64,000 nucleotides of DNA. It comes from UBA7803 sp041686955. Its GTDB lineage: Bacteria > Pseudomonadota > Gammaproteobacteria > Pseudomonadales > Azotimanducaceae. The stretch's first letter is position 1. Each line of letters opens with the position of its first letter. The DNA is taken from positions 12,138-76,137 of the forward strand of contig JAWLCV010000012.1 of assembly GCA_041686955.1 (NCBI GenBank). Direction: 5' to 3'. A program made the translations under genes and the position numbers. Positions 8,770 to 15,909 of the stretch are shown here, piece by piece. The notes beneath the pieces were generated by a model. The model did not search any database. It saw only the letters and a list, made by a program, of their open reading frames with translations, and was not told where the DNA came from.

Positions 8770-10107
8770 TCAGAACAAACGGGATATGTCGTTGTACAGG
8801 GCCAGGATCATCAGCCCGGCCACCAGGAACAGCCCGATCTGGGTACCGAGCGCCTGCACCCGCTCCGAAACGGGCTTGCCCCGCACCACCTCCGCCGCGC
8901 AGAAGACGATGTGCCCGCCGTCGAGGATGGGAATCGGCATCAGATTCAGAACCCCCAGCGATATGCTCAACAGCGCCAGAACCCCGAGGAAGAAGCGCCA
9001 GCCGGAACGGGCCGAATCCCCCGCCACCTTGGCGATGGTGATCGGTCCGCTCAGATTCTTCATGGAAACGTCGCCGGTGACCATCTTCTTCAGCAGGCCC
9101 AGGGTCAGCACCGTCTTGTCCCAGGTCTCGCCGATGCTGGGCGCCACCGCCTCCAGCGGCCCGTAGCGGATCTCGTTGGTGCGGGCGGCGACCCCCACGT
9201 AGCCGCCGGTGCCGCCGTCGGGAAGCTCCCGCAGCTCCGGGCGCACCACCAGGGAGAGGCGGCGACCCTCCCGCTCCACCGTCACGTCCAGCGGTTGTCC
9301 GGCGGAGGCCTGAACCGCCTCCACCCACTCGGACCAGGTCGCAACCGGCTGCCCCGCCACCGAAACGACCCGGTCGTAAGGGCGCAGACCGGCGCGGGCC
9401 GCCGGGCTGTCCGGCAGCACCTCACCCATCACCGCCGGGAGCGCCGGCTGAATGCCGAGGGAACCCAGCAGATCGGGCTCGTCCACCCCGCGGTGCCAGT
9501 CGGTCACCGGCAGGTTCACGTCCGCCGGCGCGGCACTTCCGGGATTGCGGGCGGAGAGGGTGATGGAACCGGTCTCGCCCAGGCGCCCGGCCAGCGCCAT
9601 GGTCACTTCCTGCCAGGAGCGCGTGCGCTCGCCGTCGACGGCGATGATCTCCGCGCCCTCGACCAGGCCCGCCCGCTCCGCCGGCGAAGCCTCCGGCACT
9701 TCTCCCAGCATGGGCGCAATGGCCGTGGTGCCCACCACGAACAGCAGCCAGTACACGAGCCCGGCCAGCACGAAGTTCGCCAGCGGTCCCGCCGACGCGA
9801 TGGCCATGCGCCACCAGGGATTGAGATCCGGGTACGCCACGTCGCCGGGTCGCCGCTCGGCCTCCACCGTGCCGGGCTCCCGCTCGTCGAGCATGCGCAC
9901 ATAGCCCCCCAGCGGGATCGCGGCCACGGCGAACTCCGTGCCGTGCTTGTCGAACCTGGACCAGATCGGCTTGCCGAAGCCCACGGAGAACCGCACCACG
10001 CGGACGCCCGACAGCCGGGCCACCAGGAAATGGCCGAGCTCGTGGAAGGTCACCAGCACTCCCAGGGTGACGATCAGCGCCAGCGGATATTGGAGAAAGT
10101 CCATCAC
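8770..10107 (-). CDS. rseP: Site-2 zinc metalloprotease RseP
   Basis: Inner-membrane intramembrane protease that cleaves RseA after its first cut, releasing sigma-E; it also clears signal peptides. The 445-residue protein shows the zinc motif HELGH at 22-26 in the first membrane helix, then WWRMAIASAGPLANF. Two periplasmic PDZ domains follow (about 125-210 and 215-300), then NLMPIPILDGGH supplying the third zinc ligand. Its substrate RseA is encoded in the same window (44243-44836). It follows cdsA after a 109-base gap where dxr would normally lie. Confidence 0.98.
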   Translation of the reverse strand: MMDFLQYPLALIVTLGVLVTFHELGHFLVARLSGVRVVRFSVGFGKPIWSRFDKHGTEFAVAAIPLGGYVRMLDEREPGTVEAERRPGDVAYPDLNPWWRMAIASAGPLANFVLAGLVYWLLFVVGTTAIAPMLGEVPEASPAERAGLVEGAEIIAVDGERTRSWQEVTMALAGRLGETGSITLSARNPGSAAPADVNLPVTDWHRGVDEPDLLGSLGIQPALPAVMGEVLPDSPAARAGLRPYDRVVSVAGQPVATWSEWVEAVQASAGQPLDVTVEREGRRLSLVVRPELRELPDGGTGGYVGVAARTNEIRYGPLEAVAPSIGETWDKTVLTLGLLKKMVTGDVSMKNLSGPITIAKVAGDSARSGWRFFLGVLALLSISLGVLNLMPIPILDGGHIVFCAAEVVRGKPVSERVQALGTQIGLFLVAGLMILALYNDISRLF

Positions 10108-10216
10108 GTAGGTGAGACCCTGGTTACTTCGGTTGGTTCTGGCCGCGCCTGCCGGCGCCCCGGACCCGGTGAAGGCGCGGATGATATACGAACACCCCGG
10201 CCTGGATCGAACCCAA
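10108..10216 (-). other. cdsA-rseP gap where dxr is normally found
   Basis: This 109-base gap has no room for a gene. In most Gammaproteobacteria the order is uppS-cdsA-dxr-rseP, with dxr (about 1.2 kb) in this spot. On the minus strand a TATATC stretch around 10180 could be a weak -10 element for rseP, but there is no convincing -35 partner. Confidence 0.5.
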
Positions 10217-11029
10217 TCAGCCCATCCCTCCGGAGGAGATTCCGGTGGAGAGCATCAGCGCGAACACCGGCAGCACCGCCACCACGGAGTCGATCCGGTC
10301 GAGCATGCCGCCGTGCCCGGGAAGCAGCGAGCCGGAGTCCTTCACGCCGCGGGAGCGCTTGAGGACGCTCTCGAACAGGTCGCCGAAGACCGAGACCGTG
10401 ACCAGCAGCAGAATCAACGGCGGCCACCAGGGCGTGAGCGCCCCCATGGGCACCAGCATGACCAGCGCCACCAGCAGGCTCGCCAGGATGCCGCCCATGA
10501 GGCCTTCCCAGGTCTTCCCCGGGCTCACCCGGGGGGCGAGCAGCCGCCGGCCGTAGCGATGGCCGGCGAAATAGGCGCCGATGTCCGCGCCCCACACCAG
10601 GAACAGGAGCCACAGCACCCAGGTGGCGCCGCCGGGCTGGCCGCGGATCACCACCAGGCCGAGCCACGCCGCGAGCGCCACCAGCAGACCCGCCGGCACC
10701 GCCACCAGGGGATGGGTCACCACCCTGCCCCCGCGGGGGTACAGCAGCACCGCCACCGCCGCCAGCAGCCAGAAACCGACGCCCAGCCACAGCACGGCGC
10801 CCCAATGCTCCGGCAGCCGCCAGGCGAGCAGGGCCAGGGCCGCCAGCACCACCAGGTACACCAGCCGGGACCACGCCCCCTTCAATCCCGCGAGCCCGGC
10901 CCACTCGTAGGCGCCCGCTGCGGCGATGAGCCAGAAGAAGGCGGCGTAGGCGGCGATGGGCAGCAGGTAGATGGCCGAAACGACCAGGGGAGCCAGGATG
11001 AGCGCGGTGATGACCCGGGAACGCAGCAA
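10217..11029 (-). CDS. cdsA: Phosphatidate cytidylyltransferase (CDP-diglyceride synthase)
   Basis: Makes CDP-diacylglycerol from CTP and phosphatidate for all phospholipid headgroups. The 270-residue protein is very hydrophobic, with about seven or eight membrane segments. Near the C-terminus it carries the complete CdsA signature SVLKRSRGVKDSGSLLPGHG followed by GMLDRID. RVSPGKTWEG is a second family motif. It begins 7 bases after uppS, consistent with one operon. Confidence 0.97.
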   Translation of the reverse strand: MLRSRVITALILAPLVVSAIYLLPIAAYAAFFWLIAAAGAYEWAGLAGLKGAWSRLVYLVVLAALALLAWRLPEHWGAVLWLGVGFWLLAAVAVLLYPRGGRVVTHPLVAVPAGLLVALAAWLGLVVIRGQPGGATWVLWLLFLVWGADIGAYFAGHRYGRRLLAPRVSPGKTWEGLMGGILASLLVALVMLVPMGALTPWWPPLILLLVTVSVFGDLFESVLKRSRGVKDSGSLLPGHGGMLDRIDSVVAVLPVFALMLSTGISSGGMG

Positions 11030-11036
11030 GCGGAGG

Positions 11037-11813
11037 CTACTGGCGACGCCCGAAACGGCGCTGCCGCTCCTGAAACCACGACAGGGCCTCCGCCAGCTCC
11101 CGCTCCGAGAACTCCGGCCAGTACGCTTCCGTGAAGTACAGTTCCGTGTACGCGAAGTCCCACAGCAGAAAATTGCTGATGCGGGCCTCGCCGCCGGTGC
11201 GGATGCAGATGTCCGGGGCGGGCAGGTCGCCGAGCGACAGGTAGCGGCCGAACACGGTCTCGTCCACGTCGTCGGCCTGCAGGCGTCCCGCCGCCACGTC
11301 CCGGGCCAGATCCCGGGCCGCCCGGGCGATGTCCCAGCGGCCGCCGAAGTTCGCCGCGATGTTGAGGGTCATGCGGTCGTTGTCCCGGGTCAGCGCCTCC
11401 GCCCGATTCATCCGCATCTGCAGATCCGGAGCGAAGCGCTCGCGGTCGCCGATGATGCGCAGCCGTACGCCGCGCTCGTTCAGCTCGTCGACGTCGCGCT
11501 CGAGTACGTTGCGCATGAGGTCCATGAGCAGGTTGACCTCGCGGCTGGGGCGCTGCCAGTTCTCGGTGCTGAAGGCGAACAGGGTGAGGATGCGGACTCC
11601 CGCGTCGGCGCAGGCCTCCGCCACCGGCCGGACGTTCTTGGCACCGGCGCGATGCCCCGCCGCCCCCGGCAGGCGACGCTGCTTCGCCCAGCGGTGGTTG
11701 CCATCCATTATGATGGCCACGTGCCGGGGTAGCTTGCTGGAAGGGTCCGCCGCGAAGGAGTCGCTCTGCGACTCTGCTGATGCTTTGTCTACCGTTGCCC
11801 TGACTTCGGCCAT
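11037..11813 (-). CDS. uppS: Undecaprenyl diphosphate synthase (cis-prenyltransferase)
   Basis: Condenses isopentenyl diphosphate units onto farnesyl diphosphate to give the C55 lipid carrier for peptidoglycan and O-antigen. The 258-residue protein contains HVAIIMDGNHRWAKQR, with catalytic D37 (Asp26 in E. coli). It also has the substrate motifs FAFSTENWQRP and DICIRTGGEARISNFLLWD. The N-terminus is about 10 residues longer than in E. coli and poorly conserved. A palindrome lies between frr and this start (11840-11858). Confidence 0.98.
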   Translation of the reverse strand: MAEVRATVDKASAESQSDSFAADPSSKLPRHVAIIMDGNHRWAKQRRLPGAAGHRAGAKNVRPVAEACADAGVRILTLFAFSTENWQRPSREVNLLMDLMRNVLERDVDELNERGVRLRIIGDRERFAPDLQMRMNRAEALTRDNDRMTLNIAANFGGRWDIARAARDLARDVAAGRLQADDVDETVFGRYLSLGDLPAPDICIRTGGEARISNFLLWDFAYTELYFTEAYWPEFSERELAEALSWFQERQRRFGRRQ

Positions 11814-11839
11814 ATGACTCTTCGCGTTGCGGATAACGT

Positions 11840-11858
11840 CGGTTACCCGCGGTAACCG
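11840..11858. repeat. Perfect palindrome between frr and uppS
   Basis: CGGTTACC and GGTAACCG are separated by CGC, giving an 8-base perfect stem with a 3-base loop. It sits 27 bases before the uppS start and 22 bases after the frr stop. No T-run follows on either strand, so it is not a classic terminator. It could be an mRNA processing hairpin or a dimeric-protein binding site. Confidence 0.5.
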
Positions 11859-11880
11859 GTGAGCGGTCCGTAGTGTAGCG

Positions 11881-12438
11881 TCAAACCGCCATCAGATCGG
11901 CTTCTTTCGCCTCCAGGGCCTTGTCGACCTCGCCGATCCACTTGTCGGTGAGCTTCTGAATCGCTTCTTCCGCGCGATGGGCGTCGTCTTCGGCGATCTC
12001 CTTCTCCTTCACCAGTTCCCGGACGTCACCGATGGCGTCCCGGCGGATGTTGCGGATGGCGATCCGCGCGTTCTCCGCCTCGTGCCGGGCGTGCTTCGCC
12101 AGATCCCTCCGGTTTTCCTCGGTCAGGGCGGGCAACGGCACCCGGATCACGTCCGACGTGGAGTTGGGGGTGATGCCCAGATCGCTCCTCAGGATGGCCT
12201 TCTCGATCTCCGGAATCAGCTTCTTCTCCCACGGCGAGATCACCAGGGTCCGTGCGTCCTCGACGGTGACCGAAGCGAGCTGATTCAGCGGCGTGTCGGT
12301 GCCGTAGTAGGGGACCTCGATGCCGTGAAGGAGGGACGGATGAGCCCGGCCGGTGCGAATGCGGGCGAAGGCCGCATGCAGCGACTCCAGCGATTTGCCC
12401 ATGCGCTCGTCGGCATCGGCGCGAATGTCGTCGATCAT
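11881..12438 (-). CDS. frr: Ribosome recycling factor
   Basis: Works with EF-G to split post-termination ribosomes. The 185-residue protein has the RRF layout: the three-helix bundle segment RADADERMGKSLESL with ARIRTGRAHPSLL, and domain II with YYGTDTPLNQLASV. The motif RVPLPALTEENRRDLAKHARHEAE is diagnostic. The length equals that of E. coli RRF (185). The ATG overlaps the pyrH stop by four bases (12435-12438). Confidence 0.98.
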   Translation of the reverse strand: MIDDIRADADERMGKSLESLHAAFARIRTGRAHPSLLHGIEVPYYGTDTPLNQLASVTVEDARTLVISPWEKKLIPEIEKAILRSDLGITPNSTSDVIRVPLPALTEENRRDLAKHARHEAENARIAIRNIRRDAIGDVRELVKEKEIAEDDAHRAEEAIQKLTDKWIGEVDKALEAKEADLMAV

Positions 12439-13154
12439 AGCTCCCTCTCGCCCGCGGGACCCACCCGCGTTCCAACCTTGTCACCCTTGATCACACGGGT
12501 CAACGCGCCCTCGTCCGCCAGGTCGAACACCACCACGGGCAGGTCGTGGTCGCGGCACAGGCAGATGGCGGTCAGGTCCATCACCTTGAGGTCGCGCTCG
12601 AGTACCTCATCATAGCTGAGGGCGTCGAAGCGCGTGGCGCTCGGATCGAGCATGGGGTCCGCCGAGTAGACCCCGTCCACCTTGGTGGCCTTCAGCACCG
12701 CGTCGGCACCGATTTCGATGCCCCGCAGGCAGGCCGCGGTGTCGGTGGTGAAGAACGGGTTGCCGGTGCCGGCGACGAACACCGCCACCTCTCCCCGCTC
12801 CAGGGCCGCCACCGCCGCGTCGCGGTCGAAGCGCGCCGCGACTCCCGGCAGCTCCAGCGCCGAATACAGCGCGGAGGGCACCCCCACCTGCCGCAGCAGA
12901 TCGCGGAACGCCAGCCCGTTCATCACCGTGGCCAGCATCCCCATCTGATCGCCGGTAACCCGGTCGAGACCGGAGCGCTGCAGCGCGGCGCCCCGGAACA
13001 GGTTACCGCCGCCGAGCACCAGGGCCACCTCGGCCCCCTGCTCCCTCGCGGCGGCGATGTCCCGGCACAGACGCTTCACCACCTCGGGGTCGATGCCCAT
13101 GCCGGCGTCGCCGGCCAGGGCCTCGCCGCTCAGCTTGAGCAGGACCCGGCGCAC
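12435..13154 (-). CDS. pyrH: UMP kinase
   Basis: Phosphorylates UMP to UDP in pyrimidine nucleotide synthesis. The 239-residue amino-acid-kinase-fold protein starts at a GTG (13154), the only workable start after an in-frame TGA 27 bases upstream. Motifs are RRVLLKLSGEAL, VLGGGNLFRG, GDQMGMLATVMNGLA, AGTGNPFFTTD and LKATKVDGVYSADP. It lies between tsf and frr as in E. coli. The N-terminus is a few residues shorter than in E. coli. Confidence 0.97.
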   Translation of the reverse strand: MRRVLLKLSGEALAGDAGMGIDPEVVKRLCRDIAAAREQGAEVALVLGGGNLFRGAALQRSGLDRVTGDQMGMLATVMNGLAFRDLLRQVGVPSALYSALELPGVAARFDRDAAVAALERGEVAVFVAGTGNPFFTTDTAACLRGIEIGADAVLKATKVDGVYSADPMLDPSATRFDALSYDEVLERDLKVMDLTAICLCRDHDLPVVVFDLADEGALTRVIKGDKVGTRVGPAGEREL

Positions 13155-13190
13155 GGCGTCAGCGGTACCCGACCAGAGTCAGCGGCGTCA

Positions 13191-14060
13191 TCAGCTCGCC
13201 CCTTTGACCTGGGCGGCAACCTCGGCGGCGAAGTCGGTCTGCTCCACCTCGATGCCTTCGCCCACCTCGAAGCGGACGAAGCGCCGGCACTCCACTCCGG
13301 CATCGGCGAGAAGCTTGCCGACCTTCACGTTCGGATCCTTGACGAAGGGCTGGTCCACCAGGCTCACCTCGGCCAGGAACTTCCGCACCCGGCCCTCCAC
13401 CATCTTCTCGACGATGTCGGCGGGCTTGCCGCTTTCCGCCGCCTGAGAGGTGTAGATCTCCCGCTCCTTGGCCAGCACCTCCTCGGGCACCTGATCCGCG
13501 GTCACCACCAGGGGGTTGATGGCGGTGACGTGCATGGCGATCTCGCGGCCCGTCTCGCCGGCGTCACCGGAAAGCTCCACCAGGGCACCCTTGCGCTTGT
13601 CACCGTGGAGATAGCTGCTGATGCGGCCGTCCGCGGTCTCGAGGAACGCCGCCCGCCGCACGCTGATGTTCTCGCCGATCTCCTGAACCAGAGTCTCGCG
13701 GCGGCTGCCCAGGTCTCCGGCCAGCAGCTTCTCGGCGTCGGTTTCGCCGGTGTCGAACACGGTGGCGAGAACCTCGTCCACGAAGGCAATGAACTTCTCG
13801 TTCTTGGCCGCGAAGTCGGTCTCGATGTTCACTTCCACCAGGGCGGCCTTGCTGCCGTCCTCGGCGACCTTCAGCCCCAGCAGACCGTCCGCGGTGGTGC
13901 GGCCCGCCTTCTTGGCCGCCTTCAGGGCGCTCTTCTTGCGCAGTTCCTCGATGGCGAGCTCCATGTCGCCGGACGCTTCCTCCAGCGCCTTCTTGCAGTC
14001 CATCATGCCGAGCCCGGTGCGCTCCCGAAGCTCCTTCACCATTGCTGCCGTAATGGCCAT
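13191..14060 (-). CDS. tsf: Elongation factor Ts
   Basis: Guanine nucleotide exchange factor for EF-Tu. The 289-residue protein starts AITAAMVKELRERTGLGMMDCKKAL, the UBA-like N-terminal domain. It continues with the core motif ETDFAAKNEKF that contacts EF-Tu. The start is 4 bases after the rpsB stop, and its ribosome site GGAGGAAT overlaps the end of rpsB, so the pair is translationally linked. Confidence 0.98.
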   Translation of the reverse strand: MAITAAMVKELRERTGLGMMDCKKALEEASGDMELAIEELRKKSALKAAKKAGRTTADGLLGLKVAEDGSKAALVEVNIETDFAAKNEKFIAFVDEVLATVFDTGETDAEKLLAGDLGSRRETLVQEIGENISVRRAAFLETADGRISSYLHGDKRKGALVELSGDAGETGREIAMHVTAINPLVVTADQVPEEVLAKEREIYTSQAAESGKPADIVEKMVEGRVRKFLAEVSLVDQPFVKDPNVKVGKLLADAGVECRRFVRFEVGEGIEVEQTDFAAEVAAQVKGAS

Positions 14061-14064
14061 GTGT

Positions 14065-14868
14065 CTATTCCTCCGTGTTCTCGGCGTCGCTCGCCGTGGC
14101 GGCCGCGACGGGGGCGGGATCCGCCGCCGGCGCCGCGGCAGGCTCGTCCGTCACCTCCACGAACTCGTCGGCGCTCACGTGACCCGAGGCCTTCTCCCGG
14201 CCTCCCTGGATCGCATCGGCCACCGCCATCACGTACAGGCGAATGGCGCGAATGGCGTCGTCGTTGCCGGGGATGACGAAGTCCACCCCGTCCGGATCAC
14301 TGTTGGTGTCGACGATGCCGAACACCGGAATGCCGAGCTTGTTGGCTTCCTCGACCGCGATGTGCTCGTGCATGACGTCCACCACGAACAGCGCGTCCGG
14401 CAGACCGCCCATGTCCTTGATGCCACCGATGCTGCGCTCGAGCTTCTCGAGCATGCGCTGCTTGGACAGGGCCTCACGCTTGGTGAGCAGATCGAAGGTC
14501 CCGTCCGCCGCCTGGGTCTCCAGGTCGTGCAGACGCTTGACGGACTGACGGATGGTCTTGTAGTTGGTCAGCATGCCGCCCAGCCAGCGCTGATCGACGT
14601 AGGGCATGCCCACCCGGGAGGCCTGCTCGCGGATGGTGTCCGCGGCCGCCCGCTTGGTGCCGACGAACAGGATCTTCTTGCCGGCGGCGGCCATGTTCCT
14701 GAGCTCGGTCAGGGCACCGTTGAAGGCGGGCACCGTCTTCTCGAGGTTGATGATGTGGATCTTGTTCCGCGCGCCGAAGATGAAGGGTCGCATCTTCGGG
14801 TTCCAGAACCGGGTCTGATGGCCGAAATGCACGCCGGCAGCGAGCATGTCGCGCATGGTGATGTTCAT
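14065..14868 (-). CDS. rpsB: Ribosomal protein uS2
   Basis: Small-subunit ribosomal protein S2. The 267-residue product starts MNITMRDMLAAGVHFGHQTRFW at 14868, preceded by GGAGGAAAAC. The PROSITE-type segments RNKIHIINLEKT and LGIPVFGIVDTNSDPDGVD-like sequence are present. The C-terminal tail from about 235 is Ala/Pro/Glu rich and longer than in E. coli (241 residues). The open frame extends upstream, but only this start fits the family. A long leader with a hairpin next to the ribosome site suggests S2 autoregulation. Confidence 0.97.
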   Translation of the reverse strand: MNITMRDMLAAGVHFGHQTRFWNPKMRPFIFGARNKIHIINLEKTVPAFNGALTELRNMAAAGKKILFVGTKRAAADTIREQASRVGMPYVDQRWLGGMLTNYKTIRQSVKRLHDLETQAADGTFDLLTKREALSKQRMLEKLERSIGGIKDMGGLPDALFVVDVMHEHIAVEEANKLGIPVFGIVDTNSDPDGVDFVIPGNDDAIRAIRLYVMAVADAIQGGREKASGHVSADEFVEVTDEPAAAPAADPAPVAAATASDAENTEE

Positions 14869-14871
14869 GTT

Positions 14872-14911
14872 TTCCTCCGGGTTGCGCCTCCGCCACCCCC
14901 ATGCTTCAACC
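14872..14911 (-). promoter_or_regulatory. Candidate S2-responsive leader hairpin before rpsB
   Basis: On the minus strand, GGTTG (14907-14911) can pair with CAACC (14880-14884). This places a hairpin directly against the GGAGGA ribosome site (14873-14878) of rpsB. Known gammaproteobacterial rpsB leaders bind S2 and repress rpsB-tsf. Whether this is that element cannot be settled without a covariance-model search. Confidence 0.35.
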
Positions 14912-15030
14912 AGCTCACCGCCGCCGCGCTGGGCGAGGCTCGGTGTCTGGCACCCGGAAGCATGTGCCGGATGACGTGAGAGTTTTTCAGTTTGCGAATC
15001 GAACGAATTTCGCCCCGACAGCAAGTCACG

Positions 15031-15059
15031 TTGCTCCGAGGCGGCGCGCTTTATACCAT
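15031..15059 (+). promoter_or_regulatory. Candidate map promoter
   Basis: TTGCTC (15031-15036) and TACCAT (15054-15059) are separated by 17 bases and lie about 60 bases before the map start. The matches to sigma-70 consensus are moderate. Confidence 0.3.
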
Positions 15060-15078
15060 AAACCACTCAGCGCTGGAA
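15050..15078 (-). promoter_or_regulatory. Candidate rpsB promoter with extended -10
   Basis: On the minus strand TGGTATAAA (15050-15058) is an extended -10. A weak TTCCAG -35 lies 17 bases upstream (15073-15078). Transcription from here would give a leader of about 175 bases before rpsB, in line with a regulatory leader. It overlaps the proposed map promoter on the other strand. Confidence 0.4.
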
Positions 15079-15120
15079 CAATCCCCGTCCCGGCCGTCAA
15101 GATGGTTGTCTGATCCCCCC

Positions 15121-15909
15121 ATGGTTGCACGCGTCCAATCCGAAGACGAGATCGCTCGAATGCGCACGGCCGGCCGGCTGGCCGCCCAGGTGCTGGAGAT
15201 GATCGGCGAGCACGTGACGGCGGGCACCACCACCGACCACCTGAACGCCCTGTGCCACGCCTACATCGTCGACGAGCTCGGCTGCGTCCCGGCGCCGCTG
15301 AACTACACCAACGGCGTGGCGCCGCCCTTTCCGAAGTCCATCTGCACCTCGGTGAACCACGTGGTCTGCCACGGCATTCCGTCCGACAAGAAGGTGCTGA
15401 AGAACGGCGACATCCTGAACATCGACGTGACGGTGATCAAGGACGGGTATCACGGTGATACCAGCAAGATGTTCCTGGTCGGCAAGCCCAGCGTGCTGGC
15501 CGAGCGGCTGGTGCGGGTGACCCAGGAGTGTCTATACCAGGGCATCGAGGCCGTTCGCGCCGGCGCCCGCCTCGGCGACATCGGCCACGCCATCCAGAGT
15601 CACGCCGAGGCCAACCACTTCTCCGTGGTGCGCGAGTTCTGCGGCCACGGCATCGGCCGCACCTTCCACGACGATCCGCAGGTGCTGCACTACGGCCGTG
15701 CCGGCACGGGCATGGTCCTCGAGGAAGGCATGACCTTCACCATCGAGCCCATGATCAATGCCGGCAAGCGCCACGTGAAGATTCTGCCCGACCAGTGGAC
15801 GGTGGTGACGAAGGACCACAAGCTCTCGGCCCAGTGGGAGCACACCATACTGGTCACCGCCAGCGGCGCCGATGTGCTCACCCGTCGCAGCGACGAGACT
15901 CTGCCGTGA
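15121..15909 (+). CDS. map: Methionine aminopeptidase type I
   Basis: Removes the initiator methionine from nascent proteins. The 262-residue protein begins MVARVQSEDEIARMRTAGRLAA at 15121; no clear ribosome site precedes it. The metal ligands D102, D113, H176, E209 and E240 are all present in the usual contexts (NIDVTV, HGDTSKMF, FCGHGIGR, TIEPMIN, QWEHT). It diverges from rpsB, the standard arrangement. Its TGA overlaps the GTG start of glnD (15906-15909). Confidence 0.98.
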   Translation: MVARVQSEDEIARMRTAGRLAAQVLEMIGEHVTAGTTTDHLNALCHAYIVDELGCVPAPLNYTNGVAPPFPKSICTSVNHVVCHGIPSDKKVLKNGDILNIDVTVIKDGYHGDTSKMFLVGKPSVLAERLVRVTQECLYQGIEAVRAGARLGDIGHAIQSHAEANHFSVVREFCGHGIGRTFHDDPQVLHYGRAGTGMVLEEGMTFTIEPMINAGKRHVKILPDQWTVVTKDHKLSAQWEHTILVTASGADVLTRRSDETLP

